64,000 bases of DNA, from NCBI GenBank assembly GCA_027485165.1, contig JAIXRN010000052.1, forward strand, positions 1 through 64,000. The letters are read 5' to 3'. The position numbers were made by a program, and so were the translations under genes. The number at the start of each line of letters is the position of its first letter. Position 1 is the stretch's first letter. The stretch is from Rubrivivax sp. Its GTDB lineage: Bacteria > Pseudomonadota > Gammaproteobacteria > Burkholderiales > Burkholderiaceae_C. This document shows, one piece after another, positions 27,539 through 35,751 of the stretch. The notes under the pieces are model-generated. The model was not told where the DNA came from. It made no database searches and saw only the letters and a program-made list of their open reading frames with translations.

Positions 27539-27884
27539 GGGGCTTCCTGCGTAGGGTGGATGGCGGGGGATGGAACCGGTGACGGCCAGACACAAAAAAG
27601 CTGCGGGCTGTGCTTCAGGAACACCCCCACAAGGCCGAAAGCCGAAGGTAGACGGGTGGCCTCCCGCGCGAAACCCTGTGTTTTGGGGGGAAACTGCAGG
27701 CAGGGGGGTAGAGCGGGGGTGACCCACCAGGCGTGGGGAAGTCGGATGCTTTCGGCTTTCCTGGTCCCCCCTGGCTTCTTGGCTTTCTTGGTTCTTCTCG
27801 GCTCTCTGGGCTCTTTCGGCCCGCTCGTTCTTCCCGGCTTGCCCGACTGTCCTACGCCATTCGACGCCGTCCTACACTGCCCGC
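27539..27884. other. 346-base divergent intergenic region with pyrimidine-rich tract
   Basis: It separates the metalloprotease (leftward) from the subtilase (rightward) and must hold both promoters. I see no convincing -35/-10 pair. From about 27750 to 27850 the plus strand is strongly C/T-biased with loosely repeated TTCTTGGCT-like units of about 9-10 bases. A short A-run with a weak stem lies near 27592-27612. Confidence 0.4.
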
Positions 27885-29975
27885 ATGAGCACCAACCGCC
27901 CCCTGCTTTCTGTTCTGGCGCCCTGTTCGACCTGGCCGTCCGGCCGCTGGTGGCGTGCCGGCCTGGCTGCTGCGTTGTGTCTGTCTGCCAGCTGGGCCCA
28001 GGCGGCGGTGGCTGCACCGCGCACCGCCCTGCCGCCGGTGGAAGGCGAAGTCATCGTGCGCTTCAAGGCCGACGCCCAGGTGCTGCGCCGCCACGCGCTG
28101 GTGGCCCGTGCCGACGCGGTCGAGGTTGGCGACATCCTGGACCGCCGGGCCCAGCTGATGGCCAGCCGCACCGGCCGCAGCCTGCGTGCCGGGGGCGCCA
28201 TTGGCGAACGCACCCAGGTGATGCGCGCCAGCGGCGTCGACGCTGCCACGCTCGCGCGCGAGCTGGCGGCTGATCCCGAAGTCGAATTCGCCGAACCCAA
28301 CGGCCGCAAGCAGCGCCTGGCAGCCCCCAGCGACCCGCTTTACGCCGCCGCAGCGGCTGGCGTGCGCCCCCGCGGGCCGGACGCAGGCCAGTGGTACCTG
28401 CGCGCGCCCACCAGCACCGTGGTGTCGGCCAGCGACCTGGAATCGGCCTGGGACCGCACCACCGGCAGCCCCGGCGTCGTGGTGGCGGTGCTGGACACCG
28501 GCGTGCGCTTCGACCACCCCGACCTGGGCCGCGTGGCCGCTGGCGGCAAGCTGCTGCCGGGCTACGACTTCGTCAACAACGTCACGGTCGCCAACGACGG
28601 CGATGGCCGCGACGGCGACCCCAGCGACCCCGGCGACTGGGTGACCGCGGCCGAGGCCGCCACCAGCACCTTTCGCGACTGTTCCACGTCCAGCAGTTCC
28701 TGGCACGGCACAGCCACCGCCAGCCTGGTGGGTGCGGCGGCCAACAACGCCGTGGGCATGGCCGGTTCGGCACCCGGCGTACGCGTGTTGCCGGTGCGCG
28801 TGCTGGGCAAGTGCTACGGCGTGGACAGCGACATCCAGGCCGGCATGCGCTGGGCGGCCGGCATTTCGGTGGCCGGCGTGCCCGACAACCCCAACCCGGC
28901 CAAGGTGCTGAACATGAGCCTGGGCGGCAGCTCGGCCTGCAGCGCTTCTTATCAGGCGGTGGTGGACGAAATCCTGTCGCGCGGCGTGGTCATCGTGGCG
29001 GCAGCCGGCAACAGCGCTGGCGGCCCGGTGGGCACCCCGGCCAGCTGCCGCGGGGTGATCGCCGTGGCGGCGCTGCGGCACGTGGGCACTAAAGTGGGTT
29101 TTTCTGACCTGGGGCCCGAGATCGCGATCGCCGCCCCGGGCGGCAACTGCGTCAACATCGGCGCCGGCGACGCCTGCGTCTACCCCATCCTGGCCGCCAA
29201 CGACACCGGCACCCAGGGCCCGGTGGCGTCCAGTTGGTCCGACAGCTTCAAGATCACGGTGGGCACCAGCTTCAGTTCGCCGCTGGTGGCCGGCACCGTG
29301 GCCCTGATGTATTCGGCCCAGCCTGCGCTGACCCCGGCGCAGGCCCGCGCCGCCCTGCAGAGCACGGCCCGGCCTTTCCCCACCACGGGCGGCGACAACG
29401 GCAGCGACCCCACGCCCGTGCAGCAGTGCCGTGCGCCCAGCAGCGGCGTGGACCAGCTGCAGTGCTACTGCAACACCAGCTTCTGCGGTGCCGGCATGCT
29501 GGACGCCGGCCGGGCCGTGTCGGCCGTGGCGGTGCTGCGCGCCGACCCCTTCCTGAAGACGGCCGCGCCGCAAGCCGGCAGCCCGGTGGACCTGGACGGC
29601 GCCGGCAGCAGCGCGCCGGCTGGCCGCAGCATCGTCAGCCGCGAATGGCGGGTGGCGAACGGCGGCGGCATCGTCAGCGCCTTCAACGGGCCCAGCAATG
29701 GCACCACCGTCAGCCTGACGCCCAGCGCCGGCGGCAGCTTCACGGTGCGCCTGAACGTCACGGACGATCAGGGCAATACCGCTGGCACCGACCTGACGGT
29801 GACCGTGGCGGGTGCGCCGCCAACCCCCACGCCGACGCCGACGCCGACACCCGTGCCGACGCCTGAAGCCACGGGCGGCGGCGGTGGTGGCGCCATGTCA
29901 TGGCCTTGGCTGGGCCTGCTGGTGTTGGCGGTAGCGGTCCTGCGGCCCGGGCGCGGTGGGCGGCGCGCGCAGTGA
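27885..29975 (+). CDS. Secreted S8 subtilase with GlyGly-CTERM-like tail
   Basis: A 696-residue exported protease. A long signal peptide (about 1-43) is followed by a propeptide (VEGEVIVRFKADAQVLRRHA to FAEPNG) and the catalytic domain with Asp in VAVLDTGVRFDHPDL, His in SSSWHGTATASLVGAA, oxyanion Asn in VAAAGNSAGG and Ser in VGTSFSSPLVAGTVAL. A PKD-like beta domain (EWRVANGGGIVSAF, FTVRLNVTDDQGN) and a Pro-Thr linker follow. The end GGGGGGAMSWPWLGLLVLAV plus an Arg-rich tail looks like a GlyGly-CTERM signal processed by rhombosortase, not PEP-CTERM. It has several Cys pairs in the mature part. The sorting call is by eye. Confidence 0.88.
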   Translation: MSTNRPLLSVLAPCSTWPSGRWWRAGLAAALCLSASWAQAAVAAPRTALPPVEGEVIVRFKADAQVLRRHALVARADAVEVGDILDRRAQLMASRTGRSLRAGGAIGERTQVMRASGVDAATLARELAADPEVEFAEPNGRKQRLAAPSDPLYAAAAAGVRPRGPDAGQWYLRAPTSTVVSASDLESAWDRTTGSPGVVVAVLDTGVRFDHPDLGRVAAGGKLLPGYDFVNNVTVANDGDGRDGDPSDPGDWVTAAEAATSTFRDCSTSSSSWHGTATASLVGAAANNAVGMAGSAPGVRVLPVRVLGKCYGVDSDIQAGMRWAAGISVAGVPDNPNPAKVLNMSLGGSSACSASYQAVVDEILSRGVVIVAAAGNSAGGPVGTPASCRGVIAVAALRHVGTKVGFSDLGPEIAIAAPGGNCVNIGAGDACVYPILAANDTGTQGPVASSWSDSFKITVGTSFSSPLVAGTVALMYSAQPALTPAQARAALQSTARPFPTTGGDNGSDPTPVQQCRAPSSGVDQLQCYCNTSFCGAGMLDAGRAVSAVAVLRADPFLKTAAPQAGSPVDLDGAGSSAPAGRSIVSREWRVANGGGIVSAFNGPSNGTTVSLTPSAGGSFTVRLNVTDDQGNTAGTDLTVTVAGAPPTPTPTPTPTPVPTPEATGGGGGGAMSWPWLGLLVLAVAVLRPGRGGRRAQ

Positions 29976-30041
29976 CTGGCCCCGCTGGGGCACCGCTGGC
30001 CACGGCCGGGGGCCACTGGCCAATTGATAGTGCAGGTGAGT

Positions 30042-30063
30042 GCTCGCTGACAGCGTAGCGAGC
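30042..30063 (+). terminator. Hairpin after the GlyGly-CTERM subtilase
   Basis: GCTCGCT and AGCGAGC form a 7-bp stem with an 8-base loop between the convergent subtilase and SPOR-like genes. No T-run follows on the plus strand, so termination is only suggested by position. Confidence 0.35.
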
Positions 30064-30064
30064 G

Positions 30065-30496
30065 TCAAGGCGAACGGCAGGGCTTGAAGCCAGCAGCCTC
30101 AACGCTTGCTGGCAGCCCCTGCAGCAGGGCGCGCAGTGCGGTGTCGGCCTGGGCCACGCGCAGCCAGGGGGCGCCGTCGGCGTCGTTCGTCACCGCCCAG
30201 CGGGTGGCTGGTACGCCCGCTGCCGCCAGCGCGGCCTGCAGGGTCTGCAAGCTGGCGGCGTCCAGCGGGCCGGTTTCCACGCAAGCCAGGCCGGTCTGGC
30301 GCGCGGCGGCCACGCTGGCGCTGGCGGCCACCGCCGGCAGCACCTGCACCCATTCGGGCCGCACCTGGCTGGCCAGGCGCTGCGGCTCGCTCTGGCTGGC
30401 TTGTGGGCCGGGCCAGGTGGGCGCCAGCCAGCCCTGCGCCCAGGCCAGGAAGAACCCGTTGGCCGCCACCAGGGCCAGCAGCAAGGCCCTCAGCAT
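30065..30496 (-). CDS. Small membrane-anchored SPOR-like protein
   Basis: A 143-residue protein with an N-terminal hydrophobic segment (MLRALLLALVAANGFFLAWA) and a periplasmic part whose second half, CVETGPLDAASLQTLQAALA and WLRVAQADTALRALLQGL, resembles a SPOR (peptidoglycan-binding) fold seen in small Burkholderiales proteins encoded next to birA. SPOR identity is tentative. It overlaps the birA 3' end by 7 bases, so the two genes are translationally coupled. Confidence 0.6.
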   Translation of the reverse strand: MLRALLLALVAANGFFLAWAQGWLAPTWPGPQASQSEPQRLASQVRPEWVQVLPAVAASASVAAARQTGLACVETGPLDAASLQTLQAALAAAGVPATRWAVTNDADGAPWLRVAQADTALRALLQGLPASVEAAGFKPCRSP

Positions 30497-31350
30497 GGCC
30501 GCCCCGGCGGCAAGGGCGTCCCTGCGAAGCGAACGCTGACTTCTGAGCCCAGCACGCGGTGCAGGCGCGGGCCGTCCTGCAGGAACAGCACGCCGTCGGC
30601 GTCGACCCCGGCGGCGATGCCGGCCGCCGCAGGCGGGCCGTTGCTGTGCACGGGCTGCCCCTGCAGCAGGTCGCGGCGCGCGTAGGCCGCGGCCTGCGGC
30701 GCAAAGCCCTGTGCCTGGAAGTCCAGCAGGGCCTGCAGCAACGCCAGCGCCACGCGCGCCAGGGCTGCGGCGGGGGTCAGCCCGGGATGCAGTTCCTGCA
30801 GGCAAGCGCGAGGGCTGGCGCCGCCTTGTGGCGCGCCGGCCGCGGGTTCTGGTAGCGATGATGGGGAGAAGGGCGCGATGTTCAGCCCCACGCCGACGAC
30901 ACAGTACTGCTGGCCCTGCGGCCCGGCGATTTCGATCAGCACACCCCCCAGCTTGCGGCCACGCCCCGGGCCTTCCCATAGCCACAGGTCGTTGGGCCAC
31001 TTCAGCCCCAGGGCGGGCCGTTGCGGGCTGTCCGGCGGCAGCGGGTCCAGCACATCGGCCAGTGCCACGCCCACGGCCAGCGACAGCGCATGCCAGGACC
31101 GCGGGCGCAGCGGCAGCCCCAATGAAAAGGTCAGCGACGCACCGGCCTGCGCCTGCCAGACGCGGTCCAGCCGGCCGCGGCCGGCGGTCTGGGTTTCGGC
31201 CACCAGCAGCCAGGGGCTTCGCTGCTGGCGCGGGCGTCCGCCCAGCCGGCTGTTGGTCGACGTGGCTTCAGCCTGCCATTCCACCTGCAGCCCCGGCAGC
31301 AGGGTTTGCAGCTGCTGCTGCAGCGCGGCGATTCCCCAGGCCCCGGTCAT
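30490..31350 (-). CDS. birA: Biotin--[acetyl-CoA-carboxylase] ligase
   Basis: A 286-residue biotin protein ligase that attaches biotin to the carboxyl carrier protein of acetyl-CoA carboxylase. The catalytic core shows ATSTNSRLGG, the biotin/ATP loop ETQTAGRGRLDRVW, LKWPNDLWLWEGPGRGRKLG and VGVGLNIAPF. A C-terminal SH3-like cap (AGIAAGVDADGVLFLQDG, then LGSEVSVRF) follows. The N-terminal DNA-binding HTH of E. coli BirA is absent, so this is the monofunctional form without repressor activity. Confidence 0.93.
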   Translation of the reverse strand: MTGAWGIAALQQQLQTLLPGLQVEWQAEATSTNSRLGGRPRQQRSPWLLVAETQTAGRGRLDRVWQAQAGASLTFSLGLPLRPRSWHALSLAVGVALADVLDPLPPDSPQRPALGLKWPNDLWLWEGPGRGRKLGGVLIEIAGPQGQQYCVVGVGLNIAPFSPSSLPEPAAGAPQGGASPRACLQELHPGLTPAAALARVALALLQALLDFQAQGFAPQAAAYARRDLLQGQPVHSNGPPAAAGIAAGVDADGVLFLQDGPRLHRVLGSEVSVRFAGTPLPPGRPC

Positions 31351-31407
31351 CGGCTTGGGCGGCCGGCAGGCGGCGTGTCGAGGCTGCGGCGCCGCTTCAC
31401 GGCGGGG

Positions 31408-31920
31408 TCAGCGCCGCTTGGGCGACAGCATCGTGCGCCGGCAGTTGGGCGCGCCGCAGCGGCATTCGTATTCCTTCTTCAGCTTGGGCGTGTAGCGCTC
31501 GTCGATCACCAGCCCGTAGTCGTAGAACAGCTCTTCGCCGGCCTGCAGGTCGCGCAGCGCGTCGATGAAGACGCGGCCTTCGGCTTCGTCGGCTTCGCAG
31601 TTCGGGTCGCAGGAATGGTTGATCCAGCGCGAAGCATTGCCGCCCACGTTGGCGTCGATCACGTTGCCGTCGTCCAGGCTGAAGTAAAAGGTGTGATTGG
31701 GGTCGCTGGGGTCGTGCGGGTGGCGGTCCAGCGCTTCGGGCCAGTCGATGCGTTCGCCGGTGTATTCAATCAGCCGCGTGCCGGCCGGGATGTCCTGCAG
31801 CGCAAACACGCCCTTGCCATGCACGCCGCTCTTGCGCACCTGGATCAGCCGGCCGGCGGGCTTGCGCGCCGGGGCGGCGCTGGCGGGCCGTGCGGGGGTG
31901 GCTTGTGGTGTCTTTGCCAT
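31408..31920 (-). CDS. SET domain protein lysine methyltransferase
   Basis: A 170-residue SET-fold protein that would methylate lysines using SAM. After a basic Ala/Pro-rich leader come VRKSGVHGKGVFALQDIPAG, RLIEYTGERI, the pseudoknot motif RWINHSCDPNCEA and ELFYDYGLVIDE, then a post-SET cysteine cluster (ECRCGAPNC) that usually binds zinc with the first Cys. The domain is eukaryote-like but occurs in various proteobacteria and chlamydiae. Targets are unknown. The start could also be ATG at 31929 or 31938. It is divergent from topB across a 132-base region containing an alternating purine-pyrimidine tract. Confidence 0.88.
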   Translation of the reverse strand: MAKTPQATPARPASAAPARKPAGRLIQVRKSGVHGKGVFALQDIPAGTRLIEYTGERIDWPEALDRHPHDPSDPNHTFYFSLDDGNVIDANVGGNASRWINHSCDPNCEADEAEGRVFIDALRDLQAGEELFYDYGLVIDERYTPKLKKEYECRCGAPNCRRTMLSPKRR

Positions 31921-31940
31921 TCGGTACATTGAATCCATGG

Positions 31941-31973
31941 GCGTGCGCGCGTGCATGTGCGTGCGTGCGCGCG
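31941..31973. repeat. 33-base perfect alternating purine-pyrimidine tract
   Basis: Bases 31941-31973 alternate G/A with C/T without a break, made almost wholly of GC and GT steps. This is the classic composition of Z-DNA-forming sequence. It lies in the divergent promoter region between the SET methyltransferase and DNA topoisomerase III genes, just upstream of the SET gene's earliest possible start. Confidence 0.7.
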
Positions 31974-32052
31974 AGAAAGCGGCGATTGTAGGCACGGGCC
32001 CCCAGGGGCTTCGCAGGCCAGCACGCCCACAGGGAAGACCAACAAGGAACCC

Positions 32053-34680
32053 ATGAGCAAGACGATCATCATTGCCGAGAAGCCCAGCGTGGCCCAGGAC
32101 ATCGTGCGGGCGCTGACGCCCACGGCCGGCAAGTTCGAGAAGTTCGCCGACCATTTCGAAAGCGACGGCTATGTCGTCACGTCCGCTGTCGGCCACCTGG
32201 TGGAAATCAAGGCGCCCGAGGAATACGACGTCAAGCGCGGCAAGTGGAGCTTCGCCAACCTGCCGGTGGTGCCGCCGCACTTCGACCTGGCGCCCATCGA
32301 CAAGGCCAAGACGCGGCTGAACGCGGTGGTGAAGCTGGTCAAGCGCAAGGACGTGACGGCCATCATCAACGCCTGCGACGCGGGGCGCGAAGGCGAGCTG
32401 ATCTTCCGCCTCATCGTTCAATATGCGGCCAACAGCGAGAAGAAGCCCACGGCCAAGCCGATCCAGCGCCTGTGGCTGCAGAGCATGACGCCGCAGGCCA
32501 TCCGCGACGGCTTCGACAAGTTGCGCAGCGAAGCGCAGATGCAGGGCCTGGCCGACGCCGCGCGCAGCCGCTCTGAGGCCGACTGGCTGGTGGGCATCAA
32601 CGGCACGCGCGCGATGACGGCCTTCAACAGCCGCGACGGCGGTTTCTTCCTCACCACCGTGGGCCGGGTGCAGACGCCCACGCTGTCCATCGTGGTGGAA
32701 CGGGAAGAGAAGATCCGCAAGCACGTGAGCCGCCCGTACTGGGAAGTGAAGGCCACGTTCGACGCCCAGGCCGGGCAGTACGACGGCAAGTGGTTCGATC
32801 CGGCCTTCAAGCGCAACCCCGATGATCCTGACCAGCGCGCCGACCGCCTGTGGGACGCCGCCTCGGCCGAAGCCATCCGCGCCGCGTGCATCGGCCAGCC
32901 TGCCAGCGTGACGGAAGAAGCCAAGCCCAGCACGCAGGCCAGCCCGCTGCTGTACGACCTGACGACGCTGCAGCGCGAAGCCAACAGCCGCTTCGGCTTC
33001 AGCGCCAAGACCACGCTCAGCCTGGCGCAGGCGCTGTACGAAAAGCACAAGGTGCTGACCTACCCGCGTACCGACAGCCGCGCCCTGCCCGAGGACTACG
33101 TGGCCACGGTCAAGCAGACCTTCGAGATGATCGCCAGCGAAGACCTGCCCGGCCCGCTGCGCGAACTGGCGCGCCATGCGCGCTTCGGCCTGAACGAGGG
33201 CTACATCAAGCCGATGAAGCGCGTGTTCGACAACGCCAAGGTGTCGGATCACTTCGCCATCATCCCCACGCTGCAGGCGCCCAAGAGCCTGACCGAGATC
33301 GAAGCCAAGCTCTACGACCTGGTGGTCAAACGCTTCATCGCGGTGTTCTACCCCTCGGCCGAATTCATGGTCACCACGCGCATCAGCACCGTGGAGGCCG
33401 CCGGCAAGGCCTACAAGTTCCAGACCAACGGCAAGGTGCTGGTGAAGCCGGGCTGGCTGGCGGTGTACGGCAAGGAAACCCAGGAAGGCGACGACAGCGG
33501 CGCCAACCTGGTGGCCGTGGCGCCAGGTGAACGGGTGAAGGCCGAAAGCGTGGACGTGGCGGCCCTGAAGACCAAGCCCCCGGCGCGCTACACCGAAGCC
33601 ACCCTGCTTTCCGCGATGGAAGGCGCGGGCAAGCTGATCGAGGACGAAGACCTGCGCGACGCGATGAAGGAAAAAGGCCTGGGCACCCCGGCCACGCGCG
33701 CCCAGACCATCGAAGGCCTGATCGCCGAGAAATACATGCTGCGCGACGGCCGCGAACTGGTACCCACGGCCAAGGCCTTCCAGCTGATGACGCTGCTGCG
33801 CGGCCTGGCCATCGAAGACCTGACCAAACCTGAACTGACCGGCCAGTGGGAATACCAGCTGTCTGAAATGGAACAGGGCCGGCTGAAGCGCGACGAATTC
33901 ATGGCGGGCATCGCCAAGATGGCCGAGCGCATCGTCAAGAAGGCCAAGGAATACGACCGCGACACCATCCCCGGCGACTACGCCACGCTGGCCACGCCCT
34001 GCCCGAACTGCGGCGGCGTGGTGAAGGAGAACTACCGCCGCTTCACCTGCATGGGTGCAGCAGGAACGGAAGAAGGCTGCGGCTTTTCGATCACCAAGAT
34101 CCCCGCTGGCCGCGCGTTTGAAACCGCAGAAGTGGAAACCTTCCTGCGCGACAAGAAGATCGGCCCGCTGGAAGGCTTCCGCAGCAAAGCCGGCTGGCCC
34201 TTCACGGCCGAGATGAAGCTGGCCTATGACGAAGAGATCAGCAACTGGAAGCTGGAATTCGACTTCGGCGACGACGCCAAGAACGCCGAAGGCGATGGCG
34301 AGCCGGTGGACTTCAGCGGCCAGCAGAGCCTGGGCCATTGCCCCAAGTGCCAGAGCGCCGTGTTCGAGCATGGCAGCAACTACGTCTGCGAACGCTCGGT
34401 GGGCGCGCACGTGACCTGCGACTTCAAGAGCGGCAAGATCATCCTGCAGCAGCCCATCGAACGTGAACAGGTGGCCAAGCTGCTGGCCAGCGGCAAGACC
34501 GACCTGCTGGAGAACTTCGTCAGCAACAAGACGCGGCGCAAGTTCAAGGCCTTCCTGGCCTACGACGCGAAGGAAGGCAAGGTCAGCTTCGAGTTCGAGC
34601 CGCGGGCCGCGAAGTTCCCGGCAAAAACGGCCGCCAAAACGGCCGCCAAGAAAGCCGCAGCGAAGAAAGCCACGGCTTGA
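32053..34680 (+). CDS. topB: DNA topoisomerase III
   Basis: An 875-residue type IA topoisomerase that decatenates and relaxes DNA, acting with RecQ-like helicases. The TOPRIM domain begins IIIAEKPSVAQDIVRAL and includes NACDAGREGELIFRL. The catalytic tyrosine is Tyr337 in LTYPRTDSRALPEDY. Two C-terminal zinc-ribbon-like modules are visible: CPNCGGVVKENYRRFTCMG, and CPKC (about 760) with later Cys. It ends in a histone-H1-like Lys/Ala tail (about 20 residues, repeats of AAKTAAKK). The ATG at 32053 follows AAGGAA. It is longer than E. coli TopB (653) because of the zinc modules, as usual in beta-proteobacteria. Confidence 0.95.
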   Translation: MSKTIIIAEKPSVAQDIVRALTPTAGKFEKFADHFESDGYVVTSAVGHLVEIKAPEEYDVKRGKWSFANLPVVPPHFDLAPIDKAKTRLNAVVKLVKRKDVTAIINACDAGREGELIFRLIVQYAANSEKKPTAKPIQRLWLQSMTPQAIRDGFDKLRSEAQMQGLADAARSRSEADWLVGINGTRAMTAFNSRDGGFFLTTVGRVQTPTLSIVVEREEKIRKHVSRPYWEVKATFDAQAGQYDGKWFDPAFKRNPDDPDQRADRLWDAASAEAIRAACIGQPASVTEEAKPSTQASPLLYDLTTLQREANSRFGFSAKTTLSLAQALYEKHKVLTYPRTDSRALPEDYVATVKQTFEMIASEDLPGPLRELARHARFGLNEGYIKPMKRVFDNAKVSDHFAIIPTLQAPKSLTEIEAKLYDLVVKRFIAVFYPSAEFMVTTRISTVEAAGKAYKFQTNGKVLVKPGWLAVYGKETQEGDDSGANLVAVAPGERVKAESVDVAALKTKPPARYTEATLLSAMEGAGKLIEDEDLRDAMKEKGLGTPATRAQTIEGLIAEKYMLRDGRELVPTAKAFQLMTLLRGLAIEDLTKPELTGQWEYQLSEMEQGRLKRDEFMAGIAKMAERIVKKAKEYDRDTIPGDYATLATPCPNCGGVVKENYRRFTCMGAAGTEEGCGFSITKIPAGRAFETAEVETFLRDKKIGPLEGFRSKAGWPFTAEMKLAYDEEISNWKLEFDFGDDAKNAEGDGEPVDFSGQQSLGHCPKCQSAVFEHGSNYVCERSVGAHVTCDFKSGKIILQQPIEREQVAKLLASGKTDLLENFVSNKTRRKFKAFLAYDAKEGKVSFEFEPRAAKFPAKTAAKTAAKKAAAKKATA

Positions 34681-34754
34681 TGTGCCAGGCCCGGGGCACC
34701 GGGCGCTGCGCTGTTTCCGTGTTCGATCTGGCTTTTTTGTAGCCCAAACCGCGC

Positions 34755-35741
34755 TTGACGATCGCGATCTTCTACAAGCTGCTGGCCATCTTTCTGACGG
34801 TCGGCCTGGGCTGGGCTGCCGGCCGCATGCGCTGGCTGGGCAGCGAGCAGCAGGACCCGGCGCGCGTGCTGGGCAACGCCGCGTTCTACGTCTTCGTGCC
34901 GGCGCTGCTGTTCCGCACCACCGTGCGGCTGGACTTCGCCAGCCTGCCCTGGGGCACAGTGCTGGCCTTCTTCGTGCCCGTGCTGGCAGTGCTGCTGGCC
35001 ACCTACGCCTGGCAGCGCTGGCGCCCGGGCGGGCAGGCCGACGGCCCGGCCGCGCCCGCGGTGCGCGCCATCGGGGTGAGCTTCGGCAATTCGGTGCAGA
35101 TCGGCATCCCGCTGGCAGCGGCGCTGTTCGGTGAAGTGGGCCTGGGCATCCACATCGCGCTGGTCAGCCTGCACGCCCTGGTGCTGCTGAGCGTGCTGAC
35201 GGTGCTGGCCGAGGCCGACCTGGCGCGCGCCAGTCACCGCGCCGCCGGCAGCACCCGGCCCGGGCTGCTGCGGACGCTGGCGCTGACGGTGCGCAACACC
35301 GTCATCCACCCCGTGGTGCTGCCGGTGGTGGCCGGCCTGCTATGGAACGCCACCGGCCTGGGCCTGCACCCGGTGGTGGACGAAGCCCTGGTGGTGCTGG
35401 GTTCGGCCGTGGTGCCGGTGTGCCTGGTGCTGATCGGCATGACGCTGGCCTACCACGGCCTGCAGGGCCGGGCGCTGGGCGGGCTGCGGCTGTCCGTCGT
35501 CAAGCTGCTGGTGATGCCTGCGGCCGTGCTGGTGGTGGCGCACTGGGGCTTCGGCCTGGCGGGCCTGCCGCTGCAGGTCGTGGTGGTGATGGCCGCGCTG
35601 CCGGCGGGTAGCAATGTGCTCATCTTCGCCCAGCGCTACGCCACGCTGGAAGCCGAAGCCACGGCCACGATCGTGTTCAGCACCTTGTGCTTCGTGGCCA
35701 CCGCAGCCTTCTGGCTGCTGGTGCTGAAGTGGATCGCCTGA
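34755..35741 (+). CDS. AEC-family (auxin efflux carrier-like) transporter
   Basis: A 328-residue membrane protein with about ten hydrophobic segments in two halves separated by a polar loop near residue 155-175. The start TIAIFYKLLAIFLTVGLGWA, the NSVQIGIPLAAALFGEVGL segment in the first half and VVVMAALPAGSNVLIFAQRY in the second are typical of AEC permeases (MdcF/YwkB type), which move carboxylates or other metabolites. The start TTG at 34755 lacks a strong ribosome site but is the only one giving the complete first helix. Substrate unknown. Confidence 0.85.
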   Translation: MTIAIFYKLLAIFLTVGLGWAAGRMRWLGSEQQDPARVLGNAAFYVFVPALLFRTTVRLDFASLPWGTVLAFFVPVLAVLLATYAWQRWRPGGQADGPAAPAVRAIGVSFGNSVQIGIPLAAALFGEVGLGIHIALVSLHALVLLSVLTVLAEADLARASHRAAGSTRPGLLRTLALTVRNTVIHPVVLPVVAGLLWNATGLGLHPVVDEALVVLGSAVVPVCLVLIGMTLAYHGLQGRALGGLRLSVVKLLVMPAAVLVVAHWGFGLAGLPLQVVVVMAALPAGSNVLIFAQRYATLEAEATATIVFSTLCFVATAAFWLLVLKWIA

Positions 35742-35751
35742 AGGCCGCGCC

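Noticed and set aside
25265..28273. A 1002-codon plus-strand frame across the metalloprotease pair
   Set aside because: Antisense shadow of two genes with signal peptides, zinc motifs and PEP-CTERM tails on the minus strand.
32000..34410. Long minus-strand frame continuing upstream of the SET gene
   Set aside because: Antisense to topB, low-complexity composition, no family resemblance.
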